Assembly (NCBI GenBank): GCA_049582805.1
Contig: JBAUUR010000012.1
Coordinates: forward strand, 11,058 to 75,057
DNA: 64,000 bases
Reading direction: 5' to 3'
DNA from: CAVXFS01 sp049582805
Lineage (GTDB): Bacteria > Pseudomonadota > Gammaproteobacteria > Burkholderiales > Gallionellaceae
Position numbers and translations under genes: made by a program. The notes beneath the pieces were generated by a model. The model made no database searches. It worked only from the letters and a program-made list of their open reading frames with translations, and was not told the origin of the DNA. This document shows, one piece after another, positions 43,732 to 52,869 of the stretch; within the stretch, counting starts at the first letter, position 1, and the number at the start of each line of letters is the position of its first letter.

Positions 43732-45092
43732 TGCGAATTCTGGTTGTCGGCGCCGCCCTCGTGCTGGCGGCGCATTTCGCGCATGCGCTGCTTGCGTTCA
43801 TCCTCGGGAAGTTTTTTCATTTCCTCGCCGAATTCGCCGCGGTCAATGCGCGCGTTGATTTCCGCCCACTTTTTCTTTCGCTCCTCGGCCGAGGCTCCAC
43901 CCGGGCTTCCAGCGGCGGCGCGCGGCATTTTGCCTGCGCCCGGAACTTTGCCTGCGCCCGGCGTTGTCACCTCTACCTTGGCGTGTTCGCGCAACTTGTC
44001 TGCGCCATCGGTCACCACCTGCTCGCCAGCCGCGAGCCCTTTGTTGATCGCGACGGTTTCACCGGAAACCGGCCCGAGCGTAACCGGGCGGATGGCCACA
44101 GTCCGGTCCTGGCCGATGACATAGACGAACGTGCCCTGGGTGCCGCGCTGGATCGCCGCGACCGGAGCCAGGATGGCATTGTGCAGGGTTTCCACACGCA
44201 GGCGGGCATTCACGAACTGGTTGGAAAACAGCTTGTCATCGGTGTTGGCGAATTCGGCCTTGAGATTGACCGTACCGGTGCTGACATTGATCTGGTTGTC
44301 CATGACCAGCAATTTCCCGCTCGCCAGCTTGGTCTTGCCGTCGCGATCGAGCGCGTAGACGGCCAGCGTCTTGCCGGAATGGAAATGCGCAGACACCGTC
44401 CCGATACTGTCCGCCGGAATGGCGAAAATGACATAGATAGGCCGGGTCTGGGTAATCACCACCAGGCCGGTCGTGTCGGCGGCATGGATCATGTTGCCGA
44501 CGTCAAGTTGGCGCAGCCCCGGTATTCCTGTAACGGGCGCGGTAATGTGCGTGAAATCGAGGTTCAGCTGGGCGCTATCCACCTGGGCGCGATCCATCTT
44601 GACCACGCCTTCATCCTGGCGCACCAGCAACGCCTGGTCATCGACCTGCTGCTTGGCGATCGAATCCTTCGCCAGCAGTCCCTGGTAGCGCTCAAGGTCA
44701 AGCTTGGCCTCATCCAGCAGCGCCTGGTCGCGGATCAGCTGTCCTTTAGCCTGATCGAGCAGCACCTGATAGGGACGCGGATCAATTTCCGCGAGCAGCC
44801 CGCCTTGTTTGATAAGCTGGCCTTCGCGAAAAGGAACTCGCACCAGCAGGCCGTCTACGCGCGCCTTGACCGTTGCCGTATTGAACGCGGTAACGGTACC
44901 CAACCCATCGATGAACACATCAATGTCGCCGCTCTTTGCCAAGGCTGCCTGTACCGGAAACGGCTTCCCGTCCCCAGCGGCGCCGCGCTTCCCTCCCGGC
45001 GTGCCGGCCTGATCCGCAGGCTTGTGGTAAAACCAAAAGGCTAAGATACAGATAAGCAACAATCCGGCGAACCAGAGGATTTTCTTTTTCAT
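43728..45092 (-). CDS. mdtA: RND periplasmic adaptor, MdtA-like
   Basis: The 454-residue membrane-fusion protein has an N-terminal anchor (residues 4-20), a biotinyl-lipoyl and hairpin region (VKARVDGLLVRVPFREGQL) and a beta-barrel domain. The C-terminal 75 or so residues are an unusual low-complexity, highly charged tail (repeats of GAGKVPGAGKMP, then a Lys/Glu/Arg-rich helix) beyond the normal family end. I chose ATG 45092; a TTG at 45116 would add eight residues. Confidence 0.9.
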   Translation of the reverse strand: MKKKILWFAGLLLICILAFWFYHKPADQAGTPGGKRGAAGDGKPFPVQAALAKSGDIDVFIDGLGTVTAFNTATVKARVDGLLVRVPFREGQLIKQGGLLAEIDPRPYQVLLDQAKGQLIRDQALLDEAKLDLERYQGLLAKDSIAKQQVDDQALLVRQDEGVVKMDRAQVDSAQLNLDFTHITAPVTGIPGLRQLDVGNMIHAADTTGLVVITQTRPIYVIFAIPADSIGTVSAHFHSGKTLAVYALDRDGKTKLASGKLLVMDNQINVSTGTVNLKAEFANTDDKLFSNQFVNARLRVETLHNAILAPVAAIQRGTQGTFVYVIGQDRTVAIRPVTLGPVSGETVAINKGLAAGEQVVTDGADKLREHAKVEVTTPGAGKVPGAGKMPRAAAGSPGGASAEERKKKWAEINARIDRGEFGEEMKKLPEDERKQRMREMRRQHEGGADNQNSQ

Positions 45093-45214
45093 GCAATCAG
45101 TATTTTTGTTGTTCAATCAGCGCAGGATAACCGCCGCAAAACCGGATTTATGCATTTTCCCAACATTAGGGCGCCTCTAAAATTCAGAGTGCGCCCAAAT
45201 GCAAAGCGAGGAAA

Positions 45215-45751
45215 TCATTGCCCCATAGGTGGCGGCGGGGGTGGTGGAGGCGAATTGTAAGTTGGTGGAGGCGAATTGTAAGCTGGCGCCGATGGGGCTG
45301 GCGGCTGGGAATAAATCATCCGGGACTGATAGGGATACGCCTGGGGAAGCTGATTGCCCTTGGCATACATGCATTGCTCATACGCAATATCATAGCGGCG
45401 CTGGGCCTCGTTTCCACTGTATTGCGACTCATTTGAGCCGATTGCCGCACCAGCCAGCATCCCGAAGGCAGCGCCCGACCCGGCGCCTTCGTGCCCCCCT
45501 GCAAGCGCACCGGCAGCCGCTCCTATTGCCGTGCCGACTGCAGCACTTTTCACTGCGCTGTCTGTTGCGGCCTGATTGGGCGACATGCCGATTGACTGTT
45601 GCGCAAATTGCCTGCATTCCCGTTCTTCGGCAGCGAACAGATCGAATGGCTTGCCCGGTGCAGGCATCACCGCAACACTCGGGCCATTGGGAAGCGTTGC
45701 GCATCCCGCAAGTATTCCCATACAAGTTACTGCAAAAATTGAACGCCGCAT
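45215..45751 (-). CDS. Glycine-zipper lipoprotein with proline-rich tail
   Basis: The 178-residue protein has a lipobox (GILAGC), a Gly-zipper segment (about 85-125; AVGTAIGAAAGALAGG and GMLAGAAIGS) of the YMGG type, and a C-terminal Pro/Tyr-rich tail of repeated NSPPP units. Gly-zipper lipoproteins sit in the outer membrane and may oligomerise; the function is unknown. The ATG at 45751 follows GGAG by eight bases. Confidence 0.78.
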   Translation of the reverse strand: MRRSIFAVTCMGILAGCATLPNGPSVAVMPAPGKPFDLFAAEERECRQFAQQSIGMSPNQAATDSAVKSAAVGTAIGAAAGALAGGHEGAGSGAAFGMLAGAAIGSNESQYSGNEAQRRYDIAYEQCMYAKGNQLPQAYPYQSRMIYSQPPAPSAPAYNSPPPTYNSPPPPPPPPMGQ

Positions 45752-45816
45752 GGCTGCATCTCCTAACATTTTGGCAATTAAAGAAACCGGATCGACATAG
45801 ATACTATAGCCGCGAT

Positions 45817-46296
45817 CTAAGGCTGAGCCGGAACCGTCCGCCATGCCTCCGGGCAGCTTGGCACGTACGGGTAATATCCTTTGGCCGAATCACAGTAATA
45901 CCAGTTCTGGGCAGGCGGCGGAGACTGTGGCTGAGCCGCAACCGGAGGCGGAGGCGCAACATTTGCTTGTGGCGCTACCACCACGGGAGGCTGCTCGTTT
46001 ATTACCGTAACGGGTGGCGTGTAAGGATCGGGATAGGGGTAAACCGGAACGGGATAGAAGTACCATATGCCGGCAGCGACCCACCACCATCCGAGCCGCC
46101 CTCCATGGCGACCATGAATCCAGTGGCCTCTTCGCCATATCCTCATGTCACGCTCGGCAAACCGGTGAATTTCATGGCCTTCCCAATGCCCTCCCCTGTA
46201 TCCTTCCCTGTATCTTTCGTCGGGGTCGGCAAGTACAGGAATCGAAGTCACCAGCAAGGCGCCAACCATTATTCCTGAAATTATCTGTTTCATCAT
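45817..46296 (-). CDS. Secreted YXWGXW-type protein
   Basis: The 159-residue protein has a Sec signal peptide (cleavage likely after VLA, about residue 23). A Trp/His/Gly-rich segment follows (WRRGHWIHGRHGGRLGWWW), then a Pro-rich linker and a C-terminal WYYCDSAKGYYPYVPSCPEAW motif with two cysteines. Such proteins are common in betaproteobacteria and lack a known function. AGGAGAAC lies just before the start. It is 65 bases upstream of the glycine-zipper gene on the same strand. Confidence 0.75.
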   Translation of the reverse strand: MMKQIISGIMVGALLVTSIPVLADPDERYREGYRGGHWEGHEIHRFAERDMRIWRRGHWIHGRHGGRLGWWWVAAGIWYFYPVPVYPYPDPYTPPVTVINEQPPVVVAPQANVAPPPPVAAQPQSPPPAQNWYYCDSAKGYYPYVPSCPEAWRTVPAQP

Positions 46297-46381
46297 GTTC
46301 TCCTAATGATCAATTGAGGCTGGTTAGCCAGTTTCCTGAATGGCCAGATCAGCCGGGCCGTGTTTATGCTGCTATTTTAGT

Positions 46382-46729
46382 CTAGTCCACGAAATACTGA
46401 ATCGGCAAATCATCTGTCAGGATCGAAATTTCCTCATCAATGGAGGCGTCGTCCCTCACCTGTTGCCAATAAGCGATTCCGCCAAAGAGACTGGCTGCAA
46501 GCAGGATGGCGCCGATGCAGTAGTATACCCTGTGCCGATGTGCCGACGTATGCCATATTTCATGTCGGTCAGACCATGCGAACAACGGCACGGTTCCGCT
46601 GCAAGCCTCATAGCGGCTCAGTGCCCGCAGGCGTGCAGAACGCAGATTGGCAAGCGTGGACTGATCAATTCGCTCAAGCGAGCAATTGAGCAGTTGCCTG
46701 ATAAGTTCCGGATTCAGCTTATCGTCCAT
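46382..46729 (-). CDS. DUF3619-like single-pass membrane protein
   Basis: The 115-residue protein has a helical cytoplasmic N-terminal half (LLNCSLERIDQSTLANLRSA), one membrane segment (about 69-88) and a short periplasmic tail. The pattern resembles DUF3619 proteins, which usually follow an ECF sigma gene and may act as anti-sigma factors. No sigma gene is adjacent here. The assignment is tentative. Confidence 0.6.
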   Translation of the reverse strand: MDDKLNPELIRQLLNCSLERIDQSTLANLRSARLRALSRYEACSGTVPLFAWSDRHEIWHTSAHRHRVYYCIGAILLAASLFGGIAYWQQVRDDASIDEEISILTDDLPIQYFVD

Positions 46730-47684
46730 CGCGTTCCAACTTCTCTTATACGTTGCCCGTTAACGCATTATTGATGATCCTTCCAGGATTCCTTATCAGG
46801 TTCATCATGATGGCTTCCCGCAACAGAATCCTCGCACCATTACAACTCATGTCTTCAAGGTCTGGCCCTCGAAATTTGCGACTCCTCCGATCCTCCTCCT
46901 GGAGGAATTGAGTGAAAAAAAGAACCCCATACCGGACGGCGGATGACCTGAAACAATCATCTGCCGCCAACTGAAACCATTGGATTAACTCCCGCCCTTG
47001 CGGATACGCGATCCTGCGGAGTACACGATGTGCAATCTAATTCAGCCAAGTATCAACTGTATGTCCACAATGTATGAAATAAAATATTTTGCAAGGCTGC
47101 CGATGGGCTTTGTACATTTGTGGCGCTTTGCGATCCACCTCTGCTCGAACTGATTTTGAAGACCTTCATCACCGTTCATCCTGAGCGTAGCGGAGCGAAG
47201 TCAACGGAACGAAGTCGCATGGAGTTGCCTGATGCGGGCTATGCCAGCTACCCTCAGCACGAACGGTTTGAGGGCATCACTATTGCGCTTTCCATAATCC
47301 CGGAAAAAGCATTTGGCCACATAACCATCGACTTGGCTGGCGTTAACCAATGACTTGGTTGGCGCAGTTTGCCAACTTAGTCAGATGGCTATGCAAAGCC
47401 TTTTGGCAGCCTAGTCGAATGGCTAGTAGTTGCATCAGACAACACAGAGGTCACAGAGGGGAAACGGTTGAAACAAGCGATTGATCATAAAACCGCAACC
47501 CCCCTCGCCGCCCTTTTTACCCGGAAGGAGTACGCCGGCGGGTTCCCCGTTGCACAGACAAAGGGGGATATACAACAATTGCAAACAACAGGCCGGAGCG
47601 ATCTCATTGCCCTATGACCAAGAGAGAAATGAGGAAGATTTGAATGTTCGCCTCTCCCTTTGGCAAAGTGAATAGTCCGGACTA
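46730..47684. other. Long intergenic region with dispersed-repeat sequence
   Basis: About 950 bases without a convincing gene. Bases near 47175-47225 match a common dispersed sequence (CATCCTGAGCGTAGCGGAGC, then CGAAGTCAACGGAACGAAGT). Around 47330-47430 there are several imperfect copies of TGACTTGG(T/C)TGGCG-like and GCCTAGTCGAATGGCTAG-like words. No RNA gene was recognised. Confidence 0.5.
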
Positions 47685-48266
47685 TCAGCTCAGGTCGCCC
47701 GCCAAAGAATCGCGAACCTTGTCCGGCATTGCCACTTCCTCGGGGTAATCAGGGTGGGCGATGCCTGCCCGCACGGTTGCGCCCCGCTTGATTGCGGCGA
47801 TCATTTCCGGCGTGAGTTCGAAGCGCACGAAGTGCACCGCAGCGGTCTTGTCTTCGGTCTCCCGATCCAGATCCTCGTTGGCGATGGCGAAAACCCTGTC
47901 ATAGCCCTCAGCCTGCATCCAGACCGTCTTCTCGATGCCGATCAGGCGCGCAAGAGCCGCGCGGCGCTGTTCCACATCCTCGTACTCCAGCATGAAAGTC
48001 GCCTTCCAGTTGCTGCCGTCTGGGATGAGCGGATTGTAGACGTCCAGTTCCTGCTGAATGCCTTCCGGCTCGAAGATGCGCTCCAAGCGCAGCATTTCCT
48101 GCACCTGGTATTGCATCGTGAGGCTGTCCTCGAAATACAGCGTGGCATGCGGGCCGATGGCCAGCCTGCGGTTCGCTTTGTGTTCCATGACCCTGGCGCG
48201 GAGCTCGGGCCGGATGGCGGCATATTTCTCCAGAGTGTAAAGATCGTCGCGGGTCAGCTTGCTCAT
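47685..48266 (-). CDS. DUF3501 family protein
   Basis: The 193-residue protein matches DUF3501 (SKLTRDDLYTLEKYAAIRPELRA at the start; ends with VRFELTPEMIAAIKRGATV). It is a soluble protein of unknown activity that regularly accompanies rubrerythrin and a HdrD-like Fe-S protein. The start at 48266 matches the conserved N-terminus. It is the last gene of this four-gene leftward operon. Confidence 0.85.
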   Translation of the reverse strand: MSKLTRDDLYTLEKYAAIRPELRARVMEHKANRRLAIGPHATLYFEDSLTMQYQVQEMLRLERIFEPEGIQQELDVYNPLIPDGSNWKATFMLEYEDVEQRRAALARLIGIEKTVWMQAEGYDRVFAIANEDLDRETEDKTAAVHFVRFELTPEMIAAIKRGATVRAGIAHPDYPEEVAMPDKVRDSLAGDLS

Positions 48267-48285
48267 GGGATGGATTTTGTCCCGT

Positions 48286-48573
48286 TCATCCGTGCGCGAT
48301 TTTTTTGTCGGTGAAGAGATAGTCGCGCAGTTGCTTGTCAAAGCGCGGATCGTGGCGCCTGATCCACTCCAGCACCATCGCCGCGTGTTCCTTTTCCTCG
48401 TCGCGGTTATGGGCGAGAATCGCTTTCAATTCGGAATCGCCGCATGCATCGACCCGCTGGTTGTACCAGTCCACGGCCTCCAATTCCTCCATCAGGGAGA
48501 TGATGGCCCGGTGCATGTCGCGGGTTTCCGCGCTAAGTTGTTCAATGGGTTCGTGGTAACCTTCGTGTGACAT
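48286..48573 (-). CDS. Encapsulated-ferritin-like (EncFtn) protein, no cargo tail
   Basis: The 95-residue two-helix protein has the EncFtn ferroxidase pattern (SLMEELEAVDWYNQRVDA, then AHNRDEEKEHAAMVLEWIRR with the E-x-x-H pair). EncFtn subunits assemble across dimers to oxidise ferrous iron, usually inside an encapsulin shell. Here the protein ends soon after LFTDKKIAHG, without the C-terminal targeting extension, and no shell gene is in the window. AAAGGAG precedes the start. Confidence 0.82.
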   Translation of the reverse strand: MSHEGYHEPIEQLSAETRDMHRAIISLMEELEAVDWYNQRVDACGDSELKAILAHNRDEEKEHAAMVLEWIRRHDPRFDKQLRDYLFTDKKIAHG

Positions 48574-48592
48574 TTCATTTCTCCTTTTTGAT

Positions 48593-49927
48593 TCAAATAG
48601 CGTAAGCCTTGCGCAGCAAGGTGATCGGGTGTTCCGGCGCGCGGCCATCCTTGAGGCCGTTTTCGATATGGTGGCCGGCCATCGCACAGTCGCTGCCGTA
48701 ATGCTGTGCCTCCGCTTTCCTTACCCGTTCCACCACCGGCATGACGATCTTCATCGCCGTTTCGTGGAACTCCTTTTTCACGGCATAAGTGCCATCGTGG
48801 CCGGAGCAGCGTTCGATGATTTCCACCGTAGTGTCGGGCACCAGTGACAACGCTTCGCGGGTTTTCTGGCCGATGTTCTGCACGCGCTGGTGGCAGGCGG
48901 CATGATAGGCAACCTTGCCCAATGGTTGCTTGAAGTCCAATCGGAGTTTGCCTTGCCTGTGGCGCAGCATCAGATATTCGAAGGGATCGAAAAAAGCTTC
49001 CTGCACCTTGCGCACTTCGGGATCGTCCGGGAACATCAGCGGCAGTTCCTGCTTGAACATCAGCACGCAGGATGGAACCAGTGCGGTCAGATCCCAGCCT
49101 TCATCGACGAGTTTGGCGAGCACCGGAATGTTGTACTCCTTGGCTTTCTCCACCGCGTCCAGATTGCCCAGTTCCAGCTTGGCCATGCCGCAGCAGCGTT
49201 CCTGTTGCGCCAGCGTGACGGGGATGCCGTTGTGCTCGAACACCGCGACGACGTCCTCGCCCGGCCCAGGCTCGTTGCGGTTCATGTAGCAAGTGGCGAA
49301 CAAGGCGATTCTTCCCCTGGTGCTTCCGGCCGGTTCGGCCTTGATTGCGCTGCGATGCCCGGAAAGACGGTGGCGCAGCGGGTTGCTGTAAAATTCCGGC
49401 AGCCAGGCATCTGCATGAATCCCCGCGATGGCCTCCAGTCCCTTGCGCGCAACCCCGATATTGTTGACGGCATTCACGATCTGGGCCACCACCGGGATGC
49501 CCGCCAGGCTGCCGACGGTGTCGGTGCTGGTCAGTATCCGGTCGCGCAATTTCACGTCGCCATTTCTGAATTTTACCGCCTTGGCTCTAAGCATCAGATG
49601 GGGAAAATCCACGTTCCACTCGTGCGGCGGCACATAAGGGCACTTGGTCATGTAGCAGAGATCGCAGAGGTAACAGTGGTCTACGACCTTGACGTAATCT
49701 GCCTTGGGGATTCCATCGACCTCCAGAGTAGGGGAAGCTTCCACCAGGTCGAATAGCGTTGGAAAAGACTGGCACAGACTGACGCAGCGACGGCAACCGT
49801 GGCAGATATCGAAAACCCGCTCCATCTCCTTGAACAACGATTCCTCGTCGTAAAACTCCGGGTTCTTCCAGTCCAGCGGATGACGGGTAGGGGCTTCAAG
49901 ATTACCTTCGCGGGTCGGGGCAGCCAT
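48593..49927 (-). CDS. HdrD/GlpC-like (Fe-S)-binding oxidoreductase subunit
   Basis: The 444-residue protein has two [4Fe-4S] ferredoxin motifs (CHGCRRCVSLC and CYLCDLCYMTKCP) and two CCG-type domains (ERCCGMAKLELG and ERCSGHDGTYAVKKEFHE), as in GlpC and heterodisulfide reductase HdrD. With rubrerythrin and DUF3501 neighbours it probably delivers electrons for peroxide or iron redox chemistry rather than acting in glycerol metabolism. The start is uncertain: ATG 49927 was chosen, with a GTG at 49981 as alternative. Confidence 0.85.
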   Translation of the reverse strand: MAAPTREGNLEAPTRHPLDWKNPEFYDEESLFKEMERVFDICHGCRRCVSLCQSFPTLFDLVEASPTLEVDGIPKADYVKVVDHCYLCDLCYMTKCPYVPPHEWNVDFPHLMLRAKAVKFRNGDVKLRDRILTSTDTVGSLAGIPVVAQIVNAVNNIGVARKGLEAIAGIHADAWLPEFYSNPLRHRLSGHRSAIKAEPAGSTRGRIALFATCYMNRNEPGPGEDVVAVFEHNGIPVTLAQQERCCGMAKLELGNLDAVEKAKEYNIPVLAKLVDEGWDLTALVPSCVLMFKQELPLMFPDDPEVRKVQEAFFDPFEYLMLRHRQGKLRLDFKQPLGKVAYHAACHQRVQNIGQKTREALSLVPDTTVEIIERCSGHDGTYAVKKEFHETAMKIVMPVVERVRKAEAQHYGSDCAMAGHHIENGLKDGRAPEHPITLLRKAYAI

Positions 49928-49995
49928 GGCATCGTCCAGTGCATTTTGCTGAATCGGGGGGAAACCGGCCGCGGGTAACACGGCCGGATCAGGGC

Positions 49996-50415
49996 TTAGC
50001 CCTTGAACTCGTTGAGCGCTTTCTGATAACGGTTGGCGTGGGAACGCTCCGCTTTGGCCAGGGTTTCGAACCAGTCGGCGACCTCGTTGAAGCCTTCCTC
50101 CCGCGCAGTCTTGGCCATGCCTGGATACATGTCGGTGTACTCGTGGGTTTCGCCCGCCACTGCACTTTTCAGATTGTCCTCGGTGCCGCCGAATGGCAGG
50201 CCGGTGGCAGGGTCACCGCATTGCTCCAGATATTCCAGATGACCGTGCGCATGACCTGTCTCTCCTTCGGCGGTGGAGCGGAACAGCGCGGATACATCGT
50301 TGTAGCCTTCGACGTCGGCTTTGCCTGCGAAATAAAGATAGCGGCGGTTGGCCATGGATTCGCCGGCAAAGGCGTCCTTCAGGTGTTGCTCGGTTTTGCT
50401 GCCTTTCAGTTTCAT
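49996..50415 (-). CDS. Rubrerythrin-type diiron peroxidase without rubredoxin domain
   Basis: The 139-residue four-helix protein carries the diiron ligands of rubrerythrin (FAGESMANRRYLYFA, TAEGETGHAHGH, AVAGETHEY and KAERSHANRY). It stops before the C-terminal rubredoxin domain, so it needs a separate electron donor, perhaps the Fe-S protein encoded next. Such proteins reduce H2O2. The ATG at 50415 has GAGG eight bases upstream. It is the first gene of the operon. Confidence 0.9.
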   Translation of the reverse strand: MKLKGSKTEQHLKDAFAGESMANRRYLYFAGKADVEGYNDVSALFRSTAEGETGHAHGHLEYLEQCGDPATGLPFGGTEDNLKSAVAGETHEYTDMYPGMAKTAREEGFNEVADWFETLAKAERSHANRYQKALNEFKG

Positions 50416-50640
50416 GATATTCACCTCACAATTGTTAAAAATATCGACTATCGATCAAGTGACCATAAGTCACGGCTAAAAGCATACTATTATTCCATCC
50501 TGGAAAAGTTAAATTATTTTGATTATTTCGATCTATCCTGAAAACCGCAGTTGATCGGTGGGCAGGTATAGCCGTTGAGTCAAAGTCGCAGAACATTCTC
50601 TGCCAACTGCGGTATCCATGTTTACACGCCATTCGACAGT

Positions 50641-52644
50641 TCAAGCAGCCTTGAAGAACTCCACGGCTTCGGCCTCATCGCGGGTGCGCCTCATCGGCGG
50701 CAGGCTCTGCCAGATGCGCTTGCCATAGTGTTTGGAAATCAGGCGCGGGTCGCAGATCATCAGCACGCCGCGATCCGTTTCATCGCGGATCAGCCGCCCC
50801 GCGCCCTGCTTGAGGTTGATCACCGCGCGCGGCAACTGGTATTCCATGAACGCGTTGCGCCCCTGCCTGTTGAGCTGCGCGATGCGCGCCGCCAGCACCG
50901 GGTCGTCCGGCGGAGAAAACGGCAGCTTGTCGATGACGACCAGCGACAGCGCTTCGCCGCGCACGTCCACGCCTTCCCAGAACGATTGGCTGCCCAGCAG
51001 CACCGCATTGCCATGCTCGCGGAAACGGCTCAGCAGCTCGTTGCGCGAGCCTTCGCCTTGCAGCATCAGCGGATAAGCGAGATTCTTGCGGTCAAATTCG
51101 GCAGTGAGGATTTCGTGCGCGCGCTGCATGGCGCGCAAACTGGTGAACAACAAAAATGCGCGTCCCTTGCTGGCCTCGATCAGCGGCAAGGCGGCCTGCA
51201 CCACCGCCTCGGTGTAGCCGGGACTGTTCGGCTCCGGCATTTGCAGCGGAACATACAGCAACGCCTGCTCCGGATAGTTGAACGGGCTGTCCCAGCATGC
51301 CGTGCGCGCCTGCAGCAAGCCCATCTCGGTTTGATAATGCGAAAAATTCTGCTTCACCGCCAGTGTCGCGGAAGTGAAAATCCACGCGCGCGGATGGCCG
51401 CCGATCTGCTTGGCGAAGATCTCCGCGATCGACAGCGGCGTGGTGTTGAGCTGCACGGAATGGTGGAAGACTTCGAGCCAGCGCACGAAGCCTTCCCTCT
51501 CCCCCGGTCCCTCACCCGCAAGCGGGCGAGGGGAACCATTACTTCCTCTCCCTCCGGGGGCGGGTTGGGGTGGGGGAACGCCCTGCCACTGCCTGATCTT
51601 CTCCAGCAACTCCACGCCGCGCTGCCAGCATTTCTCCAGTCCTTCACTGCGCTGCGCCTGGCTTTCCAGCAGGCTGTTGAGCTGCGCAAGTTTTTCGATG
51701 ACAGTCGCGAATGCAGCGCTCCAGCCAGATAAATCTTCAGTCGCATTCGCGGGCATGCGTCCCTCCCCTTGCTTGAACACCAGACGCAAGTCGCGCGCGG
51801 CCTTGTCCAGCGCGTCGCTGGCGGTGGGCAGCGCGGCAAAATCATTGGCCGAGATCGCCGCTTCCAGGCGCGCATCGCGCGCGAGGTCGAGCAATTGCGA
51901 AGTCGAGATGCTGTCGCCGAAAAACAGGCTGGCGGTCTCCGGCAACTGGTGCGCCTCGTCGAAGATCACCGTGTTACAGGCCGGCAGCAACTCCGCCACG
52001 CCCTCGTCGCGCAGCATCACGTCGGCGAAGAACAGGTGATGATTCACCACCACGATGTCGGCCTCCATCGCCTCCTTGCGCGCCTTGAGCACGAAGCATT
52101 CCTTGTATTGCGGACACTCCTGCCCCAGGCAATTGTCGCGCGTGGAAGTCACCTGCATCCAGATCGGCGCGTTCTCCGGCACATCGGCCAGGCCGCTCTT
52201 GTCGCCGGACTGCGTCACCTTTGCATACTTGGCGATCTTGCCGAGATGGCGCACATCCTCGCGCGTGACGAAACGCCCTTCGGACTGCGCGCGCTCCAGA
52301 TGAAAGTGGCACACATAATTTGCGCGCCCCTTGAGCAGCGCGATCGAGACCGGCGCCTTCAACACGTCGCGCACCGTGGGCAAATCCCTCTGGAACAACT
52401 GGTCCTGCAGATTCTTCGTGCCGGTCGAAATGATCACCTTGCCGCCCGCCAGCAGCGCAGGCACCAGATAGGCGAACGTCTTGCCGGTTCCCGTCCCCGC
52501 CTCGGCCACCAGGATCGCGTTGTCGCGTATCGCTTCCGCCACCGCCATGGCCATCTCTCGCTGCTGCGCGCGCGGACGGAACGACGCGACTTCAGCGGCA
52601 AGCGGGCTCTGTTCGGAAAAAAAACGTTCGACTTCGATGGACAC
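50641..52644 (-). CDS. DinG/YoaA-family Fe-S helicase
   Basis: The 667-residue XPD-like helicase has Walker A (AEAGTGTGKTFAYL), the Fe-S cluster cysteines (C in NYVCHFH, then NCLGQECPQYKECF), a DEAH box (VIFDEAHQLPE) and C-terminal helicase motifs. It unwinds DNA 5' to 3' in repair. Residues of about 355-385 (Pro/Gly-rich) are encoded by a GC-palindrome repeat inserted in frame at 51491-51580 and are absent from the usual family layout. Closest by arrangement to YoaA. Confidence 0.9.
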   Translation of the reverse strand: MSIEVERFFSEQSPLAAEVASFRPRAQQREMAMAVAEAIRDNAILVAEAGTGTGKTFAYLVPALLAGGKVIISTGTKNLQDQLFQRDLPTVRDVLKAPVSIALLKGRANYVCHFHLERAQSEGRFVTREDVRHLGKIAKYAKVTQSGDKSGLADVPENAPIWMQVTSTRDNCLGQECPQYKECFVLKARKEAMEADIVVVNHHLFFADVMLRDEGVAELLPACNTVIFDEAHQLPETASLFFGDSISTSQLLDLARDARLEAAISANDFAALPTASDALDKAARDLRLVFKQGEGRMPANATEDLSGWSAAFATVIEKLAQLNSLLESQAQRSEGLEKCWQRGVELLEKIRQWQGVPPPQPAPGGRGSNGSPRPLAGEGPGEREGFVRWLEVFHHSVQLNTTPLSIAEIFAKQIGGHPRAWIFTSATLAVKQNFSHYQTEMGLLQARTACWDSPFNYPEQALLYVPLQMPEPNSPGYTEAVVQAALPLIEASKGRAFLLFTSLRAMQRAHEILTAEFDRKNLAYPLMLQGEGSRNELLSRFREHGNAVLLGSQSFWEGVDVRGEALSLVVIDKLPFSPPDDPVLAARIAQLNRQGRNAFMEYQLPRAVINLKQGAGRLIRDETDRGVLMICDPRLISKHYGKRIWQSLPPMRRTRDEAEAVEFFKAA
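51491..51580. repeat. GC-palindrome repeat inserted in frame in the DinG-like gene
   Basis: Two adjoining palindromic units (CCTCACCCGCAAGCGGGCGA and CTCCCTCCGGGGGCGGGTTG type) add about 30 codons without a stop. It belongs to the family seen at 8620, 22540, 23470 and 23936. Confidence 0.8.
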
Positions 52645-52869
52645 GGCGGGAGTTGAGGGAATTTACGGCCGTCATGTTATCCCAAACCAGCTTGCGCCGC
52701 GATTTTGTTGTGCGTTATTGTGTGTGCCGCCAGGCAGGGCGGGCACCCGTGCCCACGCGGATGCTGAACCTTGTGATGGATAATGCCAGGCAGGGGCTGC
52801 CCACCCTGCGATTTTTCAACCGACCCCGCCGATGATAATCGCCACCATCACCGCATCAGGAGATACGTA

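Noticed and set aside
46746..46970. 74-codon minus-strand frame upstream of the DUF3619-like gene
   Set aside because: No family resemblance, no good ribosome-binding site, and not a sigma factor as would be expected at this position.
47120..47353. 77-codon plus-strand frame in the long gap
   Set aside because: Part of it encodes HPERSGAKSTERS, the known translation of a common dispersed repeat; the rest has no coding features.
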